Both the position numbers and the translations under genes were made by a program. From NCBI GenBank assembly GCA_041395905.1, contig JAWKZP010000003.1, positions 124,001 through 188,000 on the forward strand: a stretch of 64,000 bases of DNA, written 5' to 3'. How positions within the stretch are numbered: position 1 is the stretch's first letter; the number at the start of each line of letters is the position of its first letter. The DNA comes from UBA7803 sp041395905 (GTDB taxonomy: Bacteria; Pseudomonadota; Gammaproteobacteria; Pseudomonadales; Azotimanducaceae). Under the pieces are notes generated by a model, which saw only the letters and a program-made list of their open reading frames with translations, did no database searches and was not told where the DNA came from. Below, piece by piece: positions 1-10,412 of the stretch.

Positions 1-1283
1 CCTGGGCAAATCACTATCCCGACCTGCGCCTGTTGAGCGAAGCGGTTCCCGACAATCCGGTGTTTCTGCGCAGCCTGCACGGCTTCGCCGGCTGGGCCAA
101 CCGGCTCGCGCTGCAGCGCGCCGGCATCACGGCCGACACCGAAGCCCCGGTTGGCGGCGAGATCCGCACGTTCGCGGATGGCGAGCCGAACGGGCTGCTG
201 CTGAACCGGGCGGTACCGCTGCTCGACAACGCCATTCCGCCGCCGACCCCCGAGCAGCGCCGCGTGGAGCTGCTGCGCGCACTGCAGCAGATGGCCAGCG
301 ACGGCTATGTGGCGGTTCACGAAGCCGGCGTGGTGTCCGCCGACATGGCCATCCTCGAAGCGCTGGAGGCCGAAGGCGCCCTGCCCGTGCGGGTCTACGC
401 CATGCTGTCGGTGCGCGACGAACCCCTGGCCTATCAGTGGCTGGAGCGCGGGCCCGACGCCGACACGGACAGCTTTCTGGTCACCCGCGCGGTGAAGGCC
501 TACTACGACGGCGCGCTGGGATCACGCGGCGCACGTCTGCTCGAGGATTACTCCGACCAGCCCGGACATCGGGGCGTCAGCGGTTCGGGTTACGGCTTCA
601 ACCAGGCCCTCACCGCGGACCTGATGCGCGCCGGCTTTCAGGTGGCCATTCACGCCATCGGGGACGCCGGCAACCGTGAGGCGCTGGACTTCATAGAACG
701 CGTGTACGCAAGCGATCCCGGCACGCGGCAAGGCCGCCACCGCATCGAGCACGCGCAGGTCGTCCATCCCGAAGACATGGACCGCTTCGCGGAGCTCGAC
801 GTGATCGCCTCGATGGAGCCGCCGCATGCAGTGGAGGACAAGACCTGGGCGGAGCAACGCCTGGGCCCGCAGCGCATTCGCGGCGCCTACGCCTGGCGCA
901 CGCTGCGTGAACATGGCGCCCGCCTGACCTTCAACGCCGACAACCCGGGCTCGGATCACAGCATCTTCTATGGCCTGCATTCGGCCGTGACCCGCCAGGA
1001 CAAGAATCTGGAACCTCCGGGGGGCTGGTATCCGGACCAGAACATGACCATGGAAGAAGCGCTACGCGGCTACACGGTCTGGTCGGCATATGCCGCGTTC
1101 ATGGATGGGGACACGGGCGTGCTGGCCCCGGGACGCTGGGGCGACGTCACCGTGCTCAGCATCGATCCGTTGCGCGTGGCCGCCAGCGATCCCGGCGCGC
1201 TGCTCAATGGCAGCGTCATCGCCACCGTGGTGGCTGGGCGATTGCAGTATCCGGCGCCGCCGGCACAGACCGCGCAGCGCTGA
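1..1283 (+). CDS. YtcJ-like metal-dependent amidohydrolase, 5' truncated
   Basis: This is the C-terminal part of an amidohydrolase of the YtcJ/Amidohydro_3 family, enzymes that hydrolyse amide or imine bonds using active-site metals. The frame is open from base 3, so the start and the N-terminal HxH metal motif lie outside the window. Visible landmarks are HAIGD..N at 651-674, HRIEHAQ at 738-758 (both metal or catalytic His regions) and the NADNPGSD loop near 936. The C-terminus returns to the small beta domain (APGRWGDVTVLS). The substrate cannot be predicted. It is convergent with the next gene and separated from it by a hairpin. Confidence 0.85.
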   Translation, partial: WANHYPDLRLLSEAVPDNPVFLRSLHGFAGWANRLALQRAGITADTEAPVGGEIRTFADGEPNGLLLNRAVPLLDNAIPPPTPEQRRVELLRALQQMASDGYVAVHEAGVVSADMAILEALEAEGALPVRVYAMLSVRDEPLAYQWLERGPDADTDSFLVTRAVKAYYDGALGSRGARLLEDYSDQPGHRGVSGSGYGFNQALTADLMRAGFQVAIHAIGDAGNREALDFIERVYASDPGTRQGRHRIEHAQVVHPEDMDRFAELDVIASMEPPHAVEDKTWAEQRLGPQRIRGAYAWRTLREHGARLTFNADNPGSDHSIFYGLHSAVTRQDKNLEPPGGWYPDQNMTMEEALRGYTVWSAYAAFMDGDTGVLAPGRWGDVTVLSIDPLRVAASDPGALLNGSVIATVVAGRLQYPAPPAQTAQR

Positions 1284-1297
1284 GCGCGGCGTCATTG

Positions 1298-1329
1298 GCG
1301 ACTGACGGGAATCGCGACCCGTCAGCCGC
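1298..1329. terminator. Candidate bidirectional terminator hairpin
   Basis: A perfect 8-bp stem (CTGACGGG 1302-1309 with CCCGTCAG 1318-1325) encloses an 8-base loop. Three further base pairs follow beyond one mismatch. It lies between convergent genes and includes the stop codon of the minus-strand hydrolase. There is no clear T tract, so Rho-independent function is uncertain. Confidence 0.45.
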
Positions 1330-2299
1330 TGCCCTGCGCCTGCAGACCCGCGAGGAAGCTGCGCACGTCGCGCGCGGTGCGGACAGGGTCCTCCTCCATG
1401 GGCACGTGACCCAGGTCGTCGTAAACGATCAGCTGCGAATTCGGCAGTAACTCGTGGAACCGCTGCCCTACCTCCGGCCCGATGAGCGTATCGCGCGCGC
1501 CCCAGAGAATCAGCGTCGGCTGGGTCAGCACGCTCAGGTCCGGCTCGGCGTCCTGCGTCGCCCCGGCGAACCCGCCGAAGCGCTTGAGGGTGGCAATGCG
1601 CGTGCCCTCGCGCAGGCTGAGCTGGTAGTAGCGCTGTATCAGCGCCTCGTCCACCACCGGTGAGTCGTTGTAGGCAGCCCTGAGACCCTGAACGGTGAGA
1701 TAGTACGGATCGAGATACCGGGCCAGCGCGCGGAACCAGGGCTGCCGCAGGAGCTCGAAAGCCAGCGGCGTATCGCCCGTCCGGGACGTCTCCTGGCGAC
1801 GCCACGACCACAGGCCCGAAGCATCCACCAGAATCATGGCGCGAACCGACTGCGGATGATCGAGCGCGTAGCGCCAGGTCACACCCCCGCCCATCGAGTT
1901 GCCGCCGAGCACGAAACGCGTGAGTCCCAGGTGCTCGACCACCTCGTGCACGGCTGCGCTAGACGCTTGCGGACCGTAGTCGTCACCCGGTACGCGGCCG
2001 GTCAGGCCGTGGCCCGGCAGATCCAGCGTGATGATCCGGTAGCCGTCACCGAGCGCGGCCACCCACGGTTCCCAGGTGTGCAGCGACGCGTTGGAGCCGT
2101 GCACCAGCACCACCGGCAGCCCGTCGCGGCGGCCCTGGTCTCGGTAGTGCAGCCGCGCGCCGTCAGGGGTGGTGAGAAACCGCGACGCCGCATTACTGTA
2201 GCGGGCGTCCACCTCGGCAGCCGGAATGTCACCCTCGAACAGCCACACGGCGGCCACCGCCAGAAGCACCAGGATCGCGATCAGCACAACGCGCAGCAT
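1322..2299 (-). CDS. Membrane-anchored alpha/beta hydrolase
   Basis: A 325-residue alpha/beta-hydrolase-fold enzyme. The first ~20 residues form a hydrophobic signal-anchor (LRVVLIAILVLLAVAAVWLF), so the catalytic domain probably faces the periplasm. The oxyanion HG motif is at 67-68 and the nucleophile elbow GNSMGG places the serine at 135. The acid is in WGARDTL and the histidine in DLGHVPMEE. The ATG at 2299 is chosen because it opens the signal-anchor; an in-frame GTG lies just upstream at 2302. An esterase or lipase-like role is likely, with unknown substrate. It is transcribed away from the small exported protein next door. Confidence 0.8.
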   Translation of the reverse strand: MLRVVLIAILVLLAVAAVWLFEGDIPAAEVDARYSNAASRFLTTPDGARLHYRDQGRRDGLPVVLVHGSNASLHTWEPWVAALGDGYRIITLDLPGHGLTGRVPGDDYGPQASSAAVHEVVEHLGLTRFVLGGNSMGGGVTWRYALDHPQSVRAMILVDASGLWSWRRQETSRTGDTPLAFELLRQPWFRALARYLDPYYLTVQGLRAAYNDSPVVDEALIQRYYQLSLREGTRIATLKRFGGFAGATQDAEPDLSVLTQPTLILWGARDTLIGPEVGQRFHELLPNSQLIVYDDLGHVPMEEDPVRTARDVRSFLAGLQAQGSG

Positions 2300-2484
2300 C
2301 ACCGGGTTCCCCCACGCATGCTGCGCTGGCGCGCGCCCGGCAGCGACAGGATCAGGTCGGGTTCGATCATGGCAGCGGCGTTCTCTCCCGGTTGGGGCCA
2401 TCCGTTCCGGCGCTGCTGAAACAAAACCGCACCGCGGCCCGCAGCGTCATAAAACTGCAATGTAGCAGCGCTATCGTGCCCGCC

Positions 2485-2808
2485 ATGATAACGCTGTCCA
2501 CTCCGGTTCGAGTACTCGCCCTGACCGCGCTCATGGCGCTGAGCCCCGCGCTGCTGGCCGCAGACAAGGCTCCGCCGGCCGCCGAGCCGGCCGCTCAGGC
2601 CGGCGGGGGCAATGCCGAGGTCCGCATCCAGTACCCCGAGAACATGTGCTTCGGGGGGCTGGAGCACAGCAAGCGGATCGTCGACGAGAGCCAGGTGAGC
2701 AATCCGTTCAAGGAAACGACGCGGCTCGGCTGCGAGGTGGATGGCGGATCCCCGCAAACCATGCCGGATCTGCCCACCCCGACCGCCGATCAGCGGATCA
2801 TGGCCTGA
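2485..2808 (+). CDS. Small exported protein of unknown function
   Basis: A 107-residue protein beginning with a Sec signal peptide: basic-light N-terminus, hydrophobic core LALTALMALSPALLA, likely cleavage after ALLA-A. The mature part is Ala/Pro-rich at first. It then holds two cysteines (PENMCFGG and TRLGCEVD) that could form a disulfide in the periplasm. The ATG at 2485 is preferred over upstream in-frame codons because it starts the signal peptide. I do not recognise the family. It is divergent from the alpha/beta hydrolase and convergent with the nitroreductase. Confidence 0.6.
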   Translation: MITLSTPVRVLALTALMALSPALLAADKAPPAAEPAAQAGGGNAEVRIQYPENMCFGGLEHSKRIVDESQVSNPFKETTRLGCEVDGGSPQTMPDLPTPTADQRIMA

Positions 2809-2852
2809 CCCGGCGTCAAGGCGCAGGGCGACCAGGCACCCCGGCCCACCAC

Positions 2853-3512
2853 TCAGACTTCGAACGCAATACCCCAGCCGTCGGCGAACGCCAGCTTCGA
2901 CACGGGGCGGCGCGAGATCGGTCCGTGCCCGCGCAGCACCGGATATCCCAGCGGCACGAAGGCACAGGTGTACCAGCCCTGAGGAATCTCCAGCAACGCC
3001 CGGATGGCCTCTTCGTCGTAGCACAGCAGCGTCGTGAGGGTGCATCCGACCCCTTCGGCCACGCAGGCCAGCATGGCGTTCTCCACCGCAGGATACACCG
3101 AACCGCCGCCCACCACGCTCGGCCGGCCGAGATCGGCGTCGGTGATGGCCATGATGTCCGGGTTGAAGCAGAAAACCAGGATCACGGGGGCATCGCCCAG
3201 GTGCTCGCCCAGGTGGTCTGCTGAGGCCAGCATGCGCTCCTGGCGGGCGCGCGCATCGCCGCTCAGGCGCTCGAGCCCGCGCCGCGCGCCGGCACCGTAG
3301 CTGCGCCAGCGCGGCCGGTACAGATCACCCAGTGCCTGGCGCTTCGCCGGATCGCGAACCACCACCACCCGCCACGGCTGCACGTTGCCCCCGGACGGCG
3401 CCCAGGCTGCCGCCTGCAGAATGCGCTGCAGGACGTCATCCGGCAGCGGATCCGGCCGCAGCCGCCGCACCGCGCGCAGCGTGCTCATTGCCTGATAGAG
3501 ATCGACGCTCAT
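2853..3512 (-). CDS. Nitroreductase-family FMN oxidoreductase
   Basis: A 219-residue nitroreductase-like protein, the usual length for single-domain members that bind FMN and reduce nitro groups, quinones or similar acceptors with NAD(P)H. The N-terminal RRLRPDPLPDDVLQRIL followed by AAWAPSGGNVQPWR is the characteristic FMN-phosphate/isoalloxazine-binding start. The C-terminal segment (PQGWYTCAFVPLGYP) is also typical. It stands alone between convergent and codirectional neighbours, so its substrate is not indicated by context. Confidence 0.85.
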   Translation of the reverse strand: MSVDLYQAMSTLRAVRRLRPDPLPDDVLQRILQAAAWAPSGGNVQPWRVVVVRDPAKRQALGDLYRPRWRSYGAGARRGLERLSGDARARQERMLASADHLGEHLGDAPVILVFCFNPDIMAITDADLGRPSVVGGGSVYPAVENAMLACVAEGVGCTLTTLLCYDEEAIRALLEIPQGWYTCAFVPLGYPVLRGHGPISRRPVSKLAFADGWGIAFEV

Positions 3513-3557
3513 GAATCCCCCTTCACTGTGTGCGGGGGTAAGGTACCACGCTGCCCG

Positions 3558-4382
3558 CTACAGCGGGCGGACCCGGCCGGAACCGGCTTCCATGCGGTCT
3601 ACCTTCGCTTCGCCCCGATAGCGCACGTCGCCCGAGCCCATGACGTTGGCGTCGAGGGTTTCCCGCGCCCAGACTTTCACGTTGCCGGATCCCATCACGC
3701 CGACGGTGACGTTGGCGCCCTCGAGATCGGCGGCGTCCAGATCTCCCGACCCGGCGACGGTGATGTGCTGCGTGTCCGCGGCGCCGGCCAGATCCACGTC
3801 GCCCGAGCCACGAATCGTCAGATCCAGCACGGCAGCATCGACACCGTCGATCCGCACCCCGCCGGAGCCGTTGATGCCGATTTCGAGGTTTTCCGCCGCA
3901 ACGCCGTCGAGGTCGACACTGCCCGAGCCGTTGATGGTCACCTGGAACTTCTCGGCGTTCCAGGTGCCGCCGCCGGCGTCGCCGCTGCCGGCAATCTCCA
4001 GACCGGTGAGCAGCGGCAGCGACACCACCACGCGGATCTTGTCGTCCGGGCCATCGTTGCCCCAGCCCAGCCAGCCGCCGTGGCGCCAGCGTACCTCGAG
4101 CTTCTTGCCGCTCACCTCGGTCACCACCTTTTCCAGATCGTCGGTCTTGCCTTCCAGGGTCACGCCGAAGTCGCCCTGCTCGAGCACGAGCTCACCCGGC
4201 AGCGAGAACTCGATGCGTTCGAATCCCGCCACATCCCGGGACTCCGTGGCCGCGAGGGCCAGGTTGGCGATGGCGAGCAGCGCCACCAGGGCAGCCACCT
4301 GCAGCGGCCGGCGCCGCCAGATGATGCCCCCGGCGCTCAATATTCCGCCGCAGAACGCGCTGCTGGGTTGCGTCAGGTCCAT
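3558..4382 (-). CDS. DUF2807 (head-GIN) beta-helix protein, exported
   Basis: A 274-residue protein with an N-terminal hydrophobic segment (VAALVALLAIANLALA, then a likely cleavage before ATES). A DUF2807-type adhesin-like domain follows, made of repeated strands ending in GSG (AGSGDAGG, NGSGSVDL, NGSGGVRI, RGSGDVDL, AGSGDLDA, MGSGNVKV, MGSGDVRY, AGSGRVRP). That pattern indicates a right-handed beta-helix on the periplasmic or surface side. The start at 4382 is chosen for the GGGAG-like ribosome site just upstream and the signal sequence. The function of the family is not established. Confidence 0.75.
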   Translation of the reverse strand: MDLTQPSSAFCGGILSAGGIIWRRRPLQVAALVALLAIANLALAATESRDVAGFERIEFSLPGELVLEQGDFGVTLEGKTDDLEKVVTEVSGKKLEVRWRHGGWLGWGNDGPDDKIRVVVSLPLLTGLEIAGSGDAGGGTWNAEKFQVTINGSGSVDLDGVAAENLEIGINGSGGVRIDGVDAAVLDLTIRGSGDVDLAGAADTQHITVAGSGDLDAADLEGANVTVGVMGSGNVKVWARETLDANVMGSGDVRYRGEAKVDRMEAGSGRVRPL

Positions 4383-4442
4383 GTCGATCTCCCGTGCTGT
4401 GCAATGTGCCGACCCTGTAGTCGCAATCCGAGCGCGATTGGT

Positions 4443-4470
4443 TTGGTCGGGCTGCCACATGAATTAGAAT
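4443..4470 (+). promoter_or_regulatory. Candidate sigma70 promoter for mmsA
   Basis: TTGGTC (4443-4448), a 16-bp spacer and TAGAAT (4465-4470) match the -35/-10 layout. They lie 34 bp upstream of the mmsA ATG in the gap between divergent genes. Confidence 0.45.
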
Positions 4471-4504
4471 GCCGCCCCTTCAGCAAGCGGACGGGGATGC
4501 CAGC

Positions 4505-6007
<1,503 letters not shown>

Positions 6008-6026
6008 CGGGCAGCCGGGCAGACAC

Positions 6027-7163
6027 ATGGACTACCGCCTCGACGCCGACCAGCAGGCCATCAAGGACATGGCCGAGCGCTTTACGGCCGACGAAATCAC
6101 CCCGCACGCGGCGCATTGGGACCAGGCGTGCGTGTTTCCCCGCGCCACCATCCGCAAAGGCGCAGAGCTCGGATTCGGCGCCATGTACGTGCCCGAGACC
6201 GATGGCGGCATCGGCCTCAGCCGCGTCGAGGCGGCGCTGATCGTCGAGGCCCTGGCGTACGGCTGCCCATCGACGTCAGCGTTCATCTCCATTCACAACA
6301 TGGCGACCTGGATGATTGCCCGCTTCGGCTCGGAGGACGTCAAACGTCGCTACCTGCCGAAGCTGATCACCATGGAGCACATGGCCAGCTACTGCCTGAC
6401 CGAGCCGGGCGCCGGCTCGGACGCGGCGGCGCTCAAGACCCGTGCCGTGCGCGACGGCGACCACTACGTGCTGAACGGCAGCAAGGCGTTCATCTCAGGT
6501 GGCGGCGAAAACGAGGTCTACGTGTGCATGGTGCGCACCGGCGACACCGGCCACCGCGGCATCAGCTGTCTGGTGGTAGACAAGGACACCCCCGGGGTCA
6601 GCTTCGGCGCGCAGGAGCGCAAGCTGGGCTGGCACTCGCAACCTACGGCGGCGGTGATCTTCGAAGATGCCCGCGTGCCGCTGGCGAACGGTGTCGGCGA
6701 CGAAGGCGAAGGGTTTCGAATCGCCATGGCGGGGCTCGACGGCGGGCGTCTGAACATCGCCGCCTGCTCCCTTGGCGGAGCACAAAGATGTCTCGACGAA
6801 TCAATCAGTTACACGAAAGATCGCAAGCAGTTTGGGCAGTCCATCGCAGACTTTCAGAACACCCAGTTCATGCTCGCGGACATGGCCACGGAGCTCGCGG
6901 CAGCACGTGCGCTGCTGTACCTGGCCGCACAGAAAGTCAGCGAGGACGCGCCGGACAAGACCCCTTTCGCGGCCATGGCCAAGCTCAAGGCCACCGAGGC
7001 GGGCTCCCGTGTCGCCAACGACGCGCTGCAGCTGCACGGTGGTTACGGCTACCTGATGGACTACCCCATCGAGCGGTTCGTGCGCGATCTCAGGGTACAT
7101 GAGATTCTCGAGGGCACGAGCCAGGTGATGAAGCTGGTGATCGGCCGCAACCTGACCGCGTGA
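6027..7163 (+). CDS. Acyl-CoA dehydrogenase (probable isobutyryl-CoA dehydrogenase)
   Basis: A 378-residue FAD-dependent acyl-CoA dehydrogenase, standard family length. Seen: the ACAD signature CLTEPGAGSDAA, the FAD/substrate region YTKDRKQFGQ, the LHGGYGY motif and the catalytic base Glu362 in ILEGTSQ. The position directly after mmsA suggests it acts on isobutyryl-CoA in valine degradation, as in ACAD8-type enzymes. That substrate is inferred from context, since related enzymes take other short branched acyl-CoAs. Confidence 0.85.
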   Translation: MDYRLDADQQAIKDMAERFTADEITPHAAHWDQACVFPRATIRKGAELGFGAMYVPETDGGIGLSRVEAALIVEALAYGCPSTSAFISIHNMATWMIARFGSEDVKRRYLPKLITMEHMASYCLTEPGAGSDAAALKTRAVRDGDHYVLNGSKAFISGGGENEVYVCMVRTGDTGHRGISCLVVDKDTPGVSFGAQERKLGWHSQPTAAVIFEDARVPLANGVGDEGEGFRIAMAGLDGGRLNIAACSLGGAQRCLDESISYTKDRKQFGQSIADFQNTQFMLADMATELAAARALLYLAAQKVSEDAPDKTPFAAMAKLKATEAGSRVANDALQLHGGYGYLMDYPIERFVRDLRVHEILEGTSQVMKLVIGRNLTA

Positions 7164-7203
7164 CCGGCCGAGGCGCCAGGCACGGCACGCGCACGGCCGC
7201 CGA

Positions 7204-7989
7204 TCAGGCCGGCGAGAACGCCGAGCCGCCGTCGATCTTCAGCACCGCGCCCGTGGTGTAGCTGGAAGCCGCGCTCGCGAAGTAAAGCGCCGCGCCCACC
7301 ACTTCGTCTGCTTCGCCGCCCCGCTGCAGGGGAATGGTGTTGCGCGCCCGTTGCTGGAACGCCTCCATGTCCCAGGCCTTGCTGATATCCGTGAGAAACG
7401 GACCCGGCATGATGCAGTTGACCCGGACCTTGGGACCGTAGGCGCGCGCCAGGCCGATGGTCATGGCGTTCAAGCCGGCCTTGGCCATGGCGTAGGGCAG
7501 CTCGTTGGGCGTGGGCTGCACGGCCGCGATGCTGCTGACGTTGATGATGGAGCCGCCGTCCCCGGCCGCCATGCGCTCGCCCACCAGCGACGACAGGCGG
7601 AAGGGTCCACGCAGATTCACCTCCAGAACCTTGTCGTACAGACCTTCGGTAATGGCGCTCAGCGACTCGTAAAGGGGCGACATGCCGGCGTTGTTCACCA
7701 GCACATCGACGCGGCCGAAGGTGTCGTAGGCCAGATCGGCAAGGCGGTCGCTGTCCTCCCAGTTGCCGGCATGGTACGCCGCACCGATGCAGCGCCGCCC
7801 GGTCTGGGCGGCGATCTCTCCGGCCGCTGCCGTGCAGGCTTCGAGCTTGCGGCTGGCGATCACCACGTCGGCGCCGGCGCCGGCGAACGCGCGCGCCATC
7901 TCGAGCCCGAGACCGCGGCTGCCGCCGGTGACCACCGCCACCTTGCCGCTGAGGTCGAAGTACTGACTGAACAGGTCGCTCTGACTCAC
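7204..7989 (-). CDS. Short-chain dehydrogenase/reductase
   Basis: A 261-residue classical SDR. The NAD(P) motif TGGSRGLG starts at residue 21, the structural NNAG follows, and the catalytic Tyr/Lys lie in YAMAKAG. The start is a GTG at 7989 preceded by GGAG; longer reading adds no conserved sequence. It is the last gene of the minus-strand run starting at the enoyl-CoA hydratase, 22 bp after the LLM oxidoreductase. It is probably a 3-hydroxyacyl-CoA or alcohol dehydrogenase in that pathway. Confidence 0.85.
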   Translation of the reverse strand: MSQSDLFSQYFDLSGKVAVVTGGSRGLGLEMARAFAGAGADVVIASRKLEACTAAAGEIAAQTGRRCIGAAYHAGNWEDSDRLADLAYDTFGRVDVLVNNAGMSPLYESLSAITEGLYDKVLEVNLRGPFRLSSLVGERMAAGDGGSIINVSSIAAVQPTPNELPYAMAKAGLNAMTIGLARAYGPKVRVNCIMPGPFLTDISKAWDMEAFQQRARNTIPLQRGGEADEVVGAALYFASAASSYTTGAVLKIDGGSAFSPA

Positions 7990-8011
7990 GGGAAATCTCC
8001 TGACGGTTGCG

Positions 8012-9115
8012 TTAGCGGTGGCGTGACGGCGCCAGCGCCGGGTTGGCGGGCAGGTGCGCGAAACGCTCCGCGTCACGCTCTGCGCGGTAGGCTGCGACGA
8101 TGGGCGCGAGATCGGATGGCGACGCTCCGTGCAGAATCACGCCGTCGCAACCCAGATCGAACTGACCGCGAATGGCGGCCACGCACTGGTCCGGAGTGCC
8201 GGCAGCCGCGGCCGCGAGCCACTGCTCGGGAATCAGCTCCGCCACCTGCTCCAGCTGCTCGGTGCTCGCCTTCTGATCCAGCGCGCCTTGAAAGCCGGCC
8301 ACCAGCGGATGCTCGCGGAAGCGCGCGAGCACGGCCGGATCCCAGTCGTTGGTGCGCACCATCAGGTCGCCGTAGGCCTGCAGGTAGGTGGCCATACGGC
8401 CCACCGTCTTCTTCAGTCGCACCGGGTACGGCAGGTGATCGCCGATGGTCGCGAAGCAGGACCACACCCGCACGTCCGCCGGATCGCGCCCGGCGCGCTC
8501 GGCCGCTTCTTTCACCGTGCGCACGCAGCGCGCCGTGGTTTCATCGGTGAAGAAAGTGTGCAGCACCACCGCGTCGAATGCCCGGCCGCCCAGCGCCAGG
8601 CTGTTGGGCCCGAACGCCACGAACGTCATGGGAATGTGCAGATCGAAGTCGGGGTCCAGGCGCAGGAAGGGGTACCTGCCGGCCGGGCCGTCGTGACCCA
8701 CCACCGTCTCGCCGCGCCACAGGCGCCGCATGATGCCCACGAAGTCCTCGAGTGCGGCGGTCTTGATCCGCGGCAGACCGAGCGCATCGAACAGGGGGTC
8801 GATGCCGCGGCCGAGGCCCAGCGAGAAACGCCCGCCGGTGAGGTAGTGCATGGTGCTGGCATAGGCGGCCGTCACCAGCGGATGCCGTGTGTTGTGATTG
8901 GTGGCCGCCGTGGCGATGCCGATCCGTTCGGAAACCGCGCCCACCGCACCGGACAGCGTCGCCGCTTCCTTGATGTTGAAGCGCTCGGAGATGAAGCACG
9001 CGCCGATGCCCATGGCCTCGGCATCGCGCACCTCCGCGATCAGATCCCGCGGCGAGCGCGGCGCGCCGGCCAGCGTGTAGAAGCCGAGCTCGTTCATGGA
9101 TTCGCGGTCGGACAT
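8012..9115 (-). CDS. LLM-class (luciferase-like) flavin oxidoreductase
   Basis: A 367-residue luciferase-like TIM-barrel protein. Recognisable blocks include the N-terminal GFYTLAGAPRSP, the FISERFN loop, ATNHNTRHP, and the GRFSLGLGRG segment typical of the group often annotated as F420-dependent (TIGR03857-like). No F420 biosynthesis gene is in the window, and proteobacterial members may use FMN, so the cofactor is left open. It sits 3 bp after the enoyl-CoA hydratase stop, implying co-transcription and a redox role on the same acyl-CoA or ring substrate. Confidence 0.8.
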   Translation of the reverse strand: MSDRESMNELGFYTLAGAPRSPRDLIAEVRDAEAMGIGACFISERFNIKEAATLSGAVGAVSERIGIATAATNHNTRHPLVTAAYASTMHYLTGGRFSLGLGRGIDPLFDALGLPRIKTAALEDFVGIMRRLWRGETVVGHDGPAGRYPFLRLDPDFDLHIPMTFVAFGPNSLALGGRAFDAVVLHTFFTDETTARCVRTVKEAAERAGRDPADVRVWSCFATIGDHLPYPVRLKKTVGRMATYLQAYGDLMVRTNDWDPAVLARFREHPLVAGFQGALDQKASTEQLEQVAELIPEQWLAAAAAGTPDQCVAAIRGQFDLGCDGVILHGASPSDLAPIVAAYRAERDAERFAHLPANPALAPSRHR

Positions 9116-9118
9116 CGG

Positions 9119-9988
9119 TCAGGACTCCAGCGGCGGCTTTTTCGCCAGGTCACGCACGATCTGCATGCCCGCCGGGTCGACGGCCATCTTGTGCACCATG
9201 TGGTTGTTGGCATGGCCCATCTGCTGCAGACCCATGGCGCCGCGCAGCGACGCGTAGAGACCCTGCGCGTTCTGCATCTGATTGACCGACTCCTTGGCGA
9301 GCTTGAGCCCCATGAGCGGCTGCACGGCGATCTCGCGCGCAACTTCCATGGTTTCCTGCTCCAGAGCGTCCCGGGCCACCACCCGGTTCACCATGCCGAG
9401 CTCATGGGCCACCTGAGCGGTGATGGCGCGGCCGGTGAACAGCAGCTCCTTGGCCTTGCGCACGCCGAACTCCCAGGGGTGGCCGAAGTACTCCACGCCG
9501 TTGACGCCGAATGCCACCACCGGGTCCTGAAAGGTCGCATCCTCGCTGGCGACGACGATGTCGAACGGCCACACCAGCATCAGACCGCCGGCGATCACCT
9601 TGCCCTGCACCGCCGCGATGGTGGGCTTGGGAATGTTGCGCCAGCGCCAGCACAGGCCGAAGTAGGCCTCCTCCTCGCGCCCCCAGTTGGCCTCGATGCC
9701 CGGCGCGCGGAAGCCGCCCCAGGTGCCGACGCCCACGTCTTCCAGCCGCCAGTCGTCCGCTCCGGACAGGTCGTGACCCGAGGAAAAGTGCTTGCCGTCG
9801 GCCGCCACCACGATGACGTGGATGGCGTCGTCGCGCGCGGCATGATCCAGCGCGGCATTGAGCTCGTAGAGCATCTGCATGTTCTGAGCATTGGCACGGT
9901 CGGCGCGGTTCAGCACCACGCGGGCGATGCGCGCCTCGGGTTGCTCGTAGCGCACCAGCTCCAGCGCGTCGACGGGTATGGCGGTCAC
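9119..9988 (-). CDS. Enoyl-CoA hydratase/isomerase family protein
   Basis: A 289-residue crotonase-fold protein, slightly longer than simple hydratases. The oxyanion-hole segments are FSSGHDLSG and KVIAGGLMLVWPFD. The stretch after the first segment (about 30 extra residues with WRLEDVGVGTW) is an insertion relative to short members. The GTG start at 9988 is set by a strong GGGGGAGAG site six bases upstream. It opens a three-gene minus-strand unit with the LLM oxidoreductase and SDR. Hydration, isomerisation or C-C cleavage of an acyl-CoA are all possible. Confidence 0.82.
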   Translation of the reverse strand: MTAIPVDALELVRYEQPEARIARVVLNRADRANAQNMQMLYELNAALDHAARDDAIHVIVVAADGKHFSSGHDLSGADDWRLEDVGVGTWGGFRAPGIEANWGREEEAYFGLCWRWRNIPKPTIAAVQGKVIAGGLMLVWPFDIVVASEDATFQDPVVAFGVNGVEYFGHPWEFGVRKAKELLFTGRAITAQVAHELGMVNRVVARDALEQETMEVAREIAVQPLMGLKLAKESVNQMQNAQGLYASLRGAMGLQQMGHANNHMVHKMAVDPAGMQIVRDLAKKPPLES

Positions 9989-10056
9989 GGTCTCTCCCCC
10001 TTCTCGTGATCGGTGCCGGCGATGATACGCGATTCGGGGGGCTGGCCGAAGTTCAC

Positions 10057-10254
10057 GGGCGCGAAGATTGGGGGGAGTCCGGCCGCGGGGTGGGGCGGCC
10101 GATCCGGGACCGCGCGCAGCGCCTCCGGCGTGCCCTCGCTTCGCGAAGGTTGCCCCCGCCGGACGGCGGCGGTCAACTTCGCGCCGCTCGGCTGCGCTCA
10201 GACGGTCCCGGATCGGCCGCCCCACCCGCCGGCCTCAATCCCAGGTTCGCGCCC
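10057..10254. repeat. About 200-bp imperfect palindrome with 22-bp perfect inverted arms (MITE-like)
   Basis: Bases 10091-10112 and 10203-10224 are perfect 22-bp inverted repeats. Outward, similarity continues imperfectly to matching ends (GGGCGCGAA 10057-10065 and its complement 10246-10254). Inward, it continues to a central hairpin CCGCCG-GA-CGGCGG at 10156-10169. The whole element could fold as one long stem. It lies between ppa and the enoyl-CoA hydratase, both on the minus strand. It could be a small non-autonomous mobile element, a long terminator or an mRNA-processing site. No coding potential was recognised in it. Confidence 0.65.
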
Positions 10255-10412
10255 ATCGCCCGGCCGACGGAGGAACAACTGAAGGCTTTGCCAAGCTTGC
10301 CGGTGCGTTCCGCGCCGCGAGTACGCCGGAGCCGCTGCGCGCTACCCCGGCAACAGCTCCCCGCAGCCCCGCCGGCGCTACCCGAACGCACCCACCGCAA
10401 CACGGCCCGGAT
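10255..10412. other. Noncoding spacer downstream of ppa
   Basis: With the palindrome, this makes about 420 bp (9989-10412) without a supported gene. I see no tRNA, no conserved reading frame and no T-tract terminator. The apparent reading frames here are uninterrupted only because of the base composition. Confidence 0.5.

Noticed and set aside
8012..9115. Firm F420-dependent assignment of the LLM oxidoreductase
   Set aside because: The family match alone does not show the cofactor, and no F420 genes are present.
8054..10009. 651-codon plus-strand open frame
   Set aside because: It runs antisense through the LLM oxidoreductase and enoyl-CoA hydratase genes, and its composition (many His and Arg) is typical of a reversed coding strand.
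10255..10412. Possible tRNA or structured RNA gene
   Set aside because: I could not form a cloverleaf or find a conserved T-loop sequence, and no T tract ends it.
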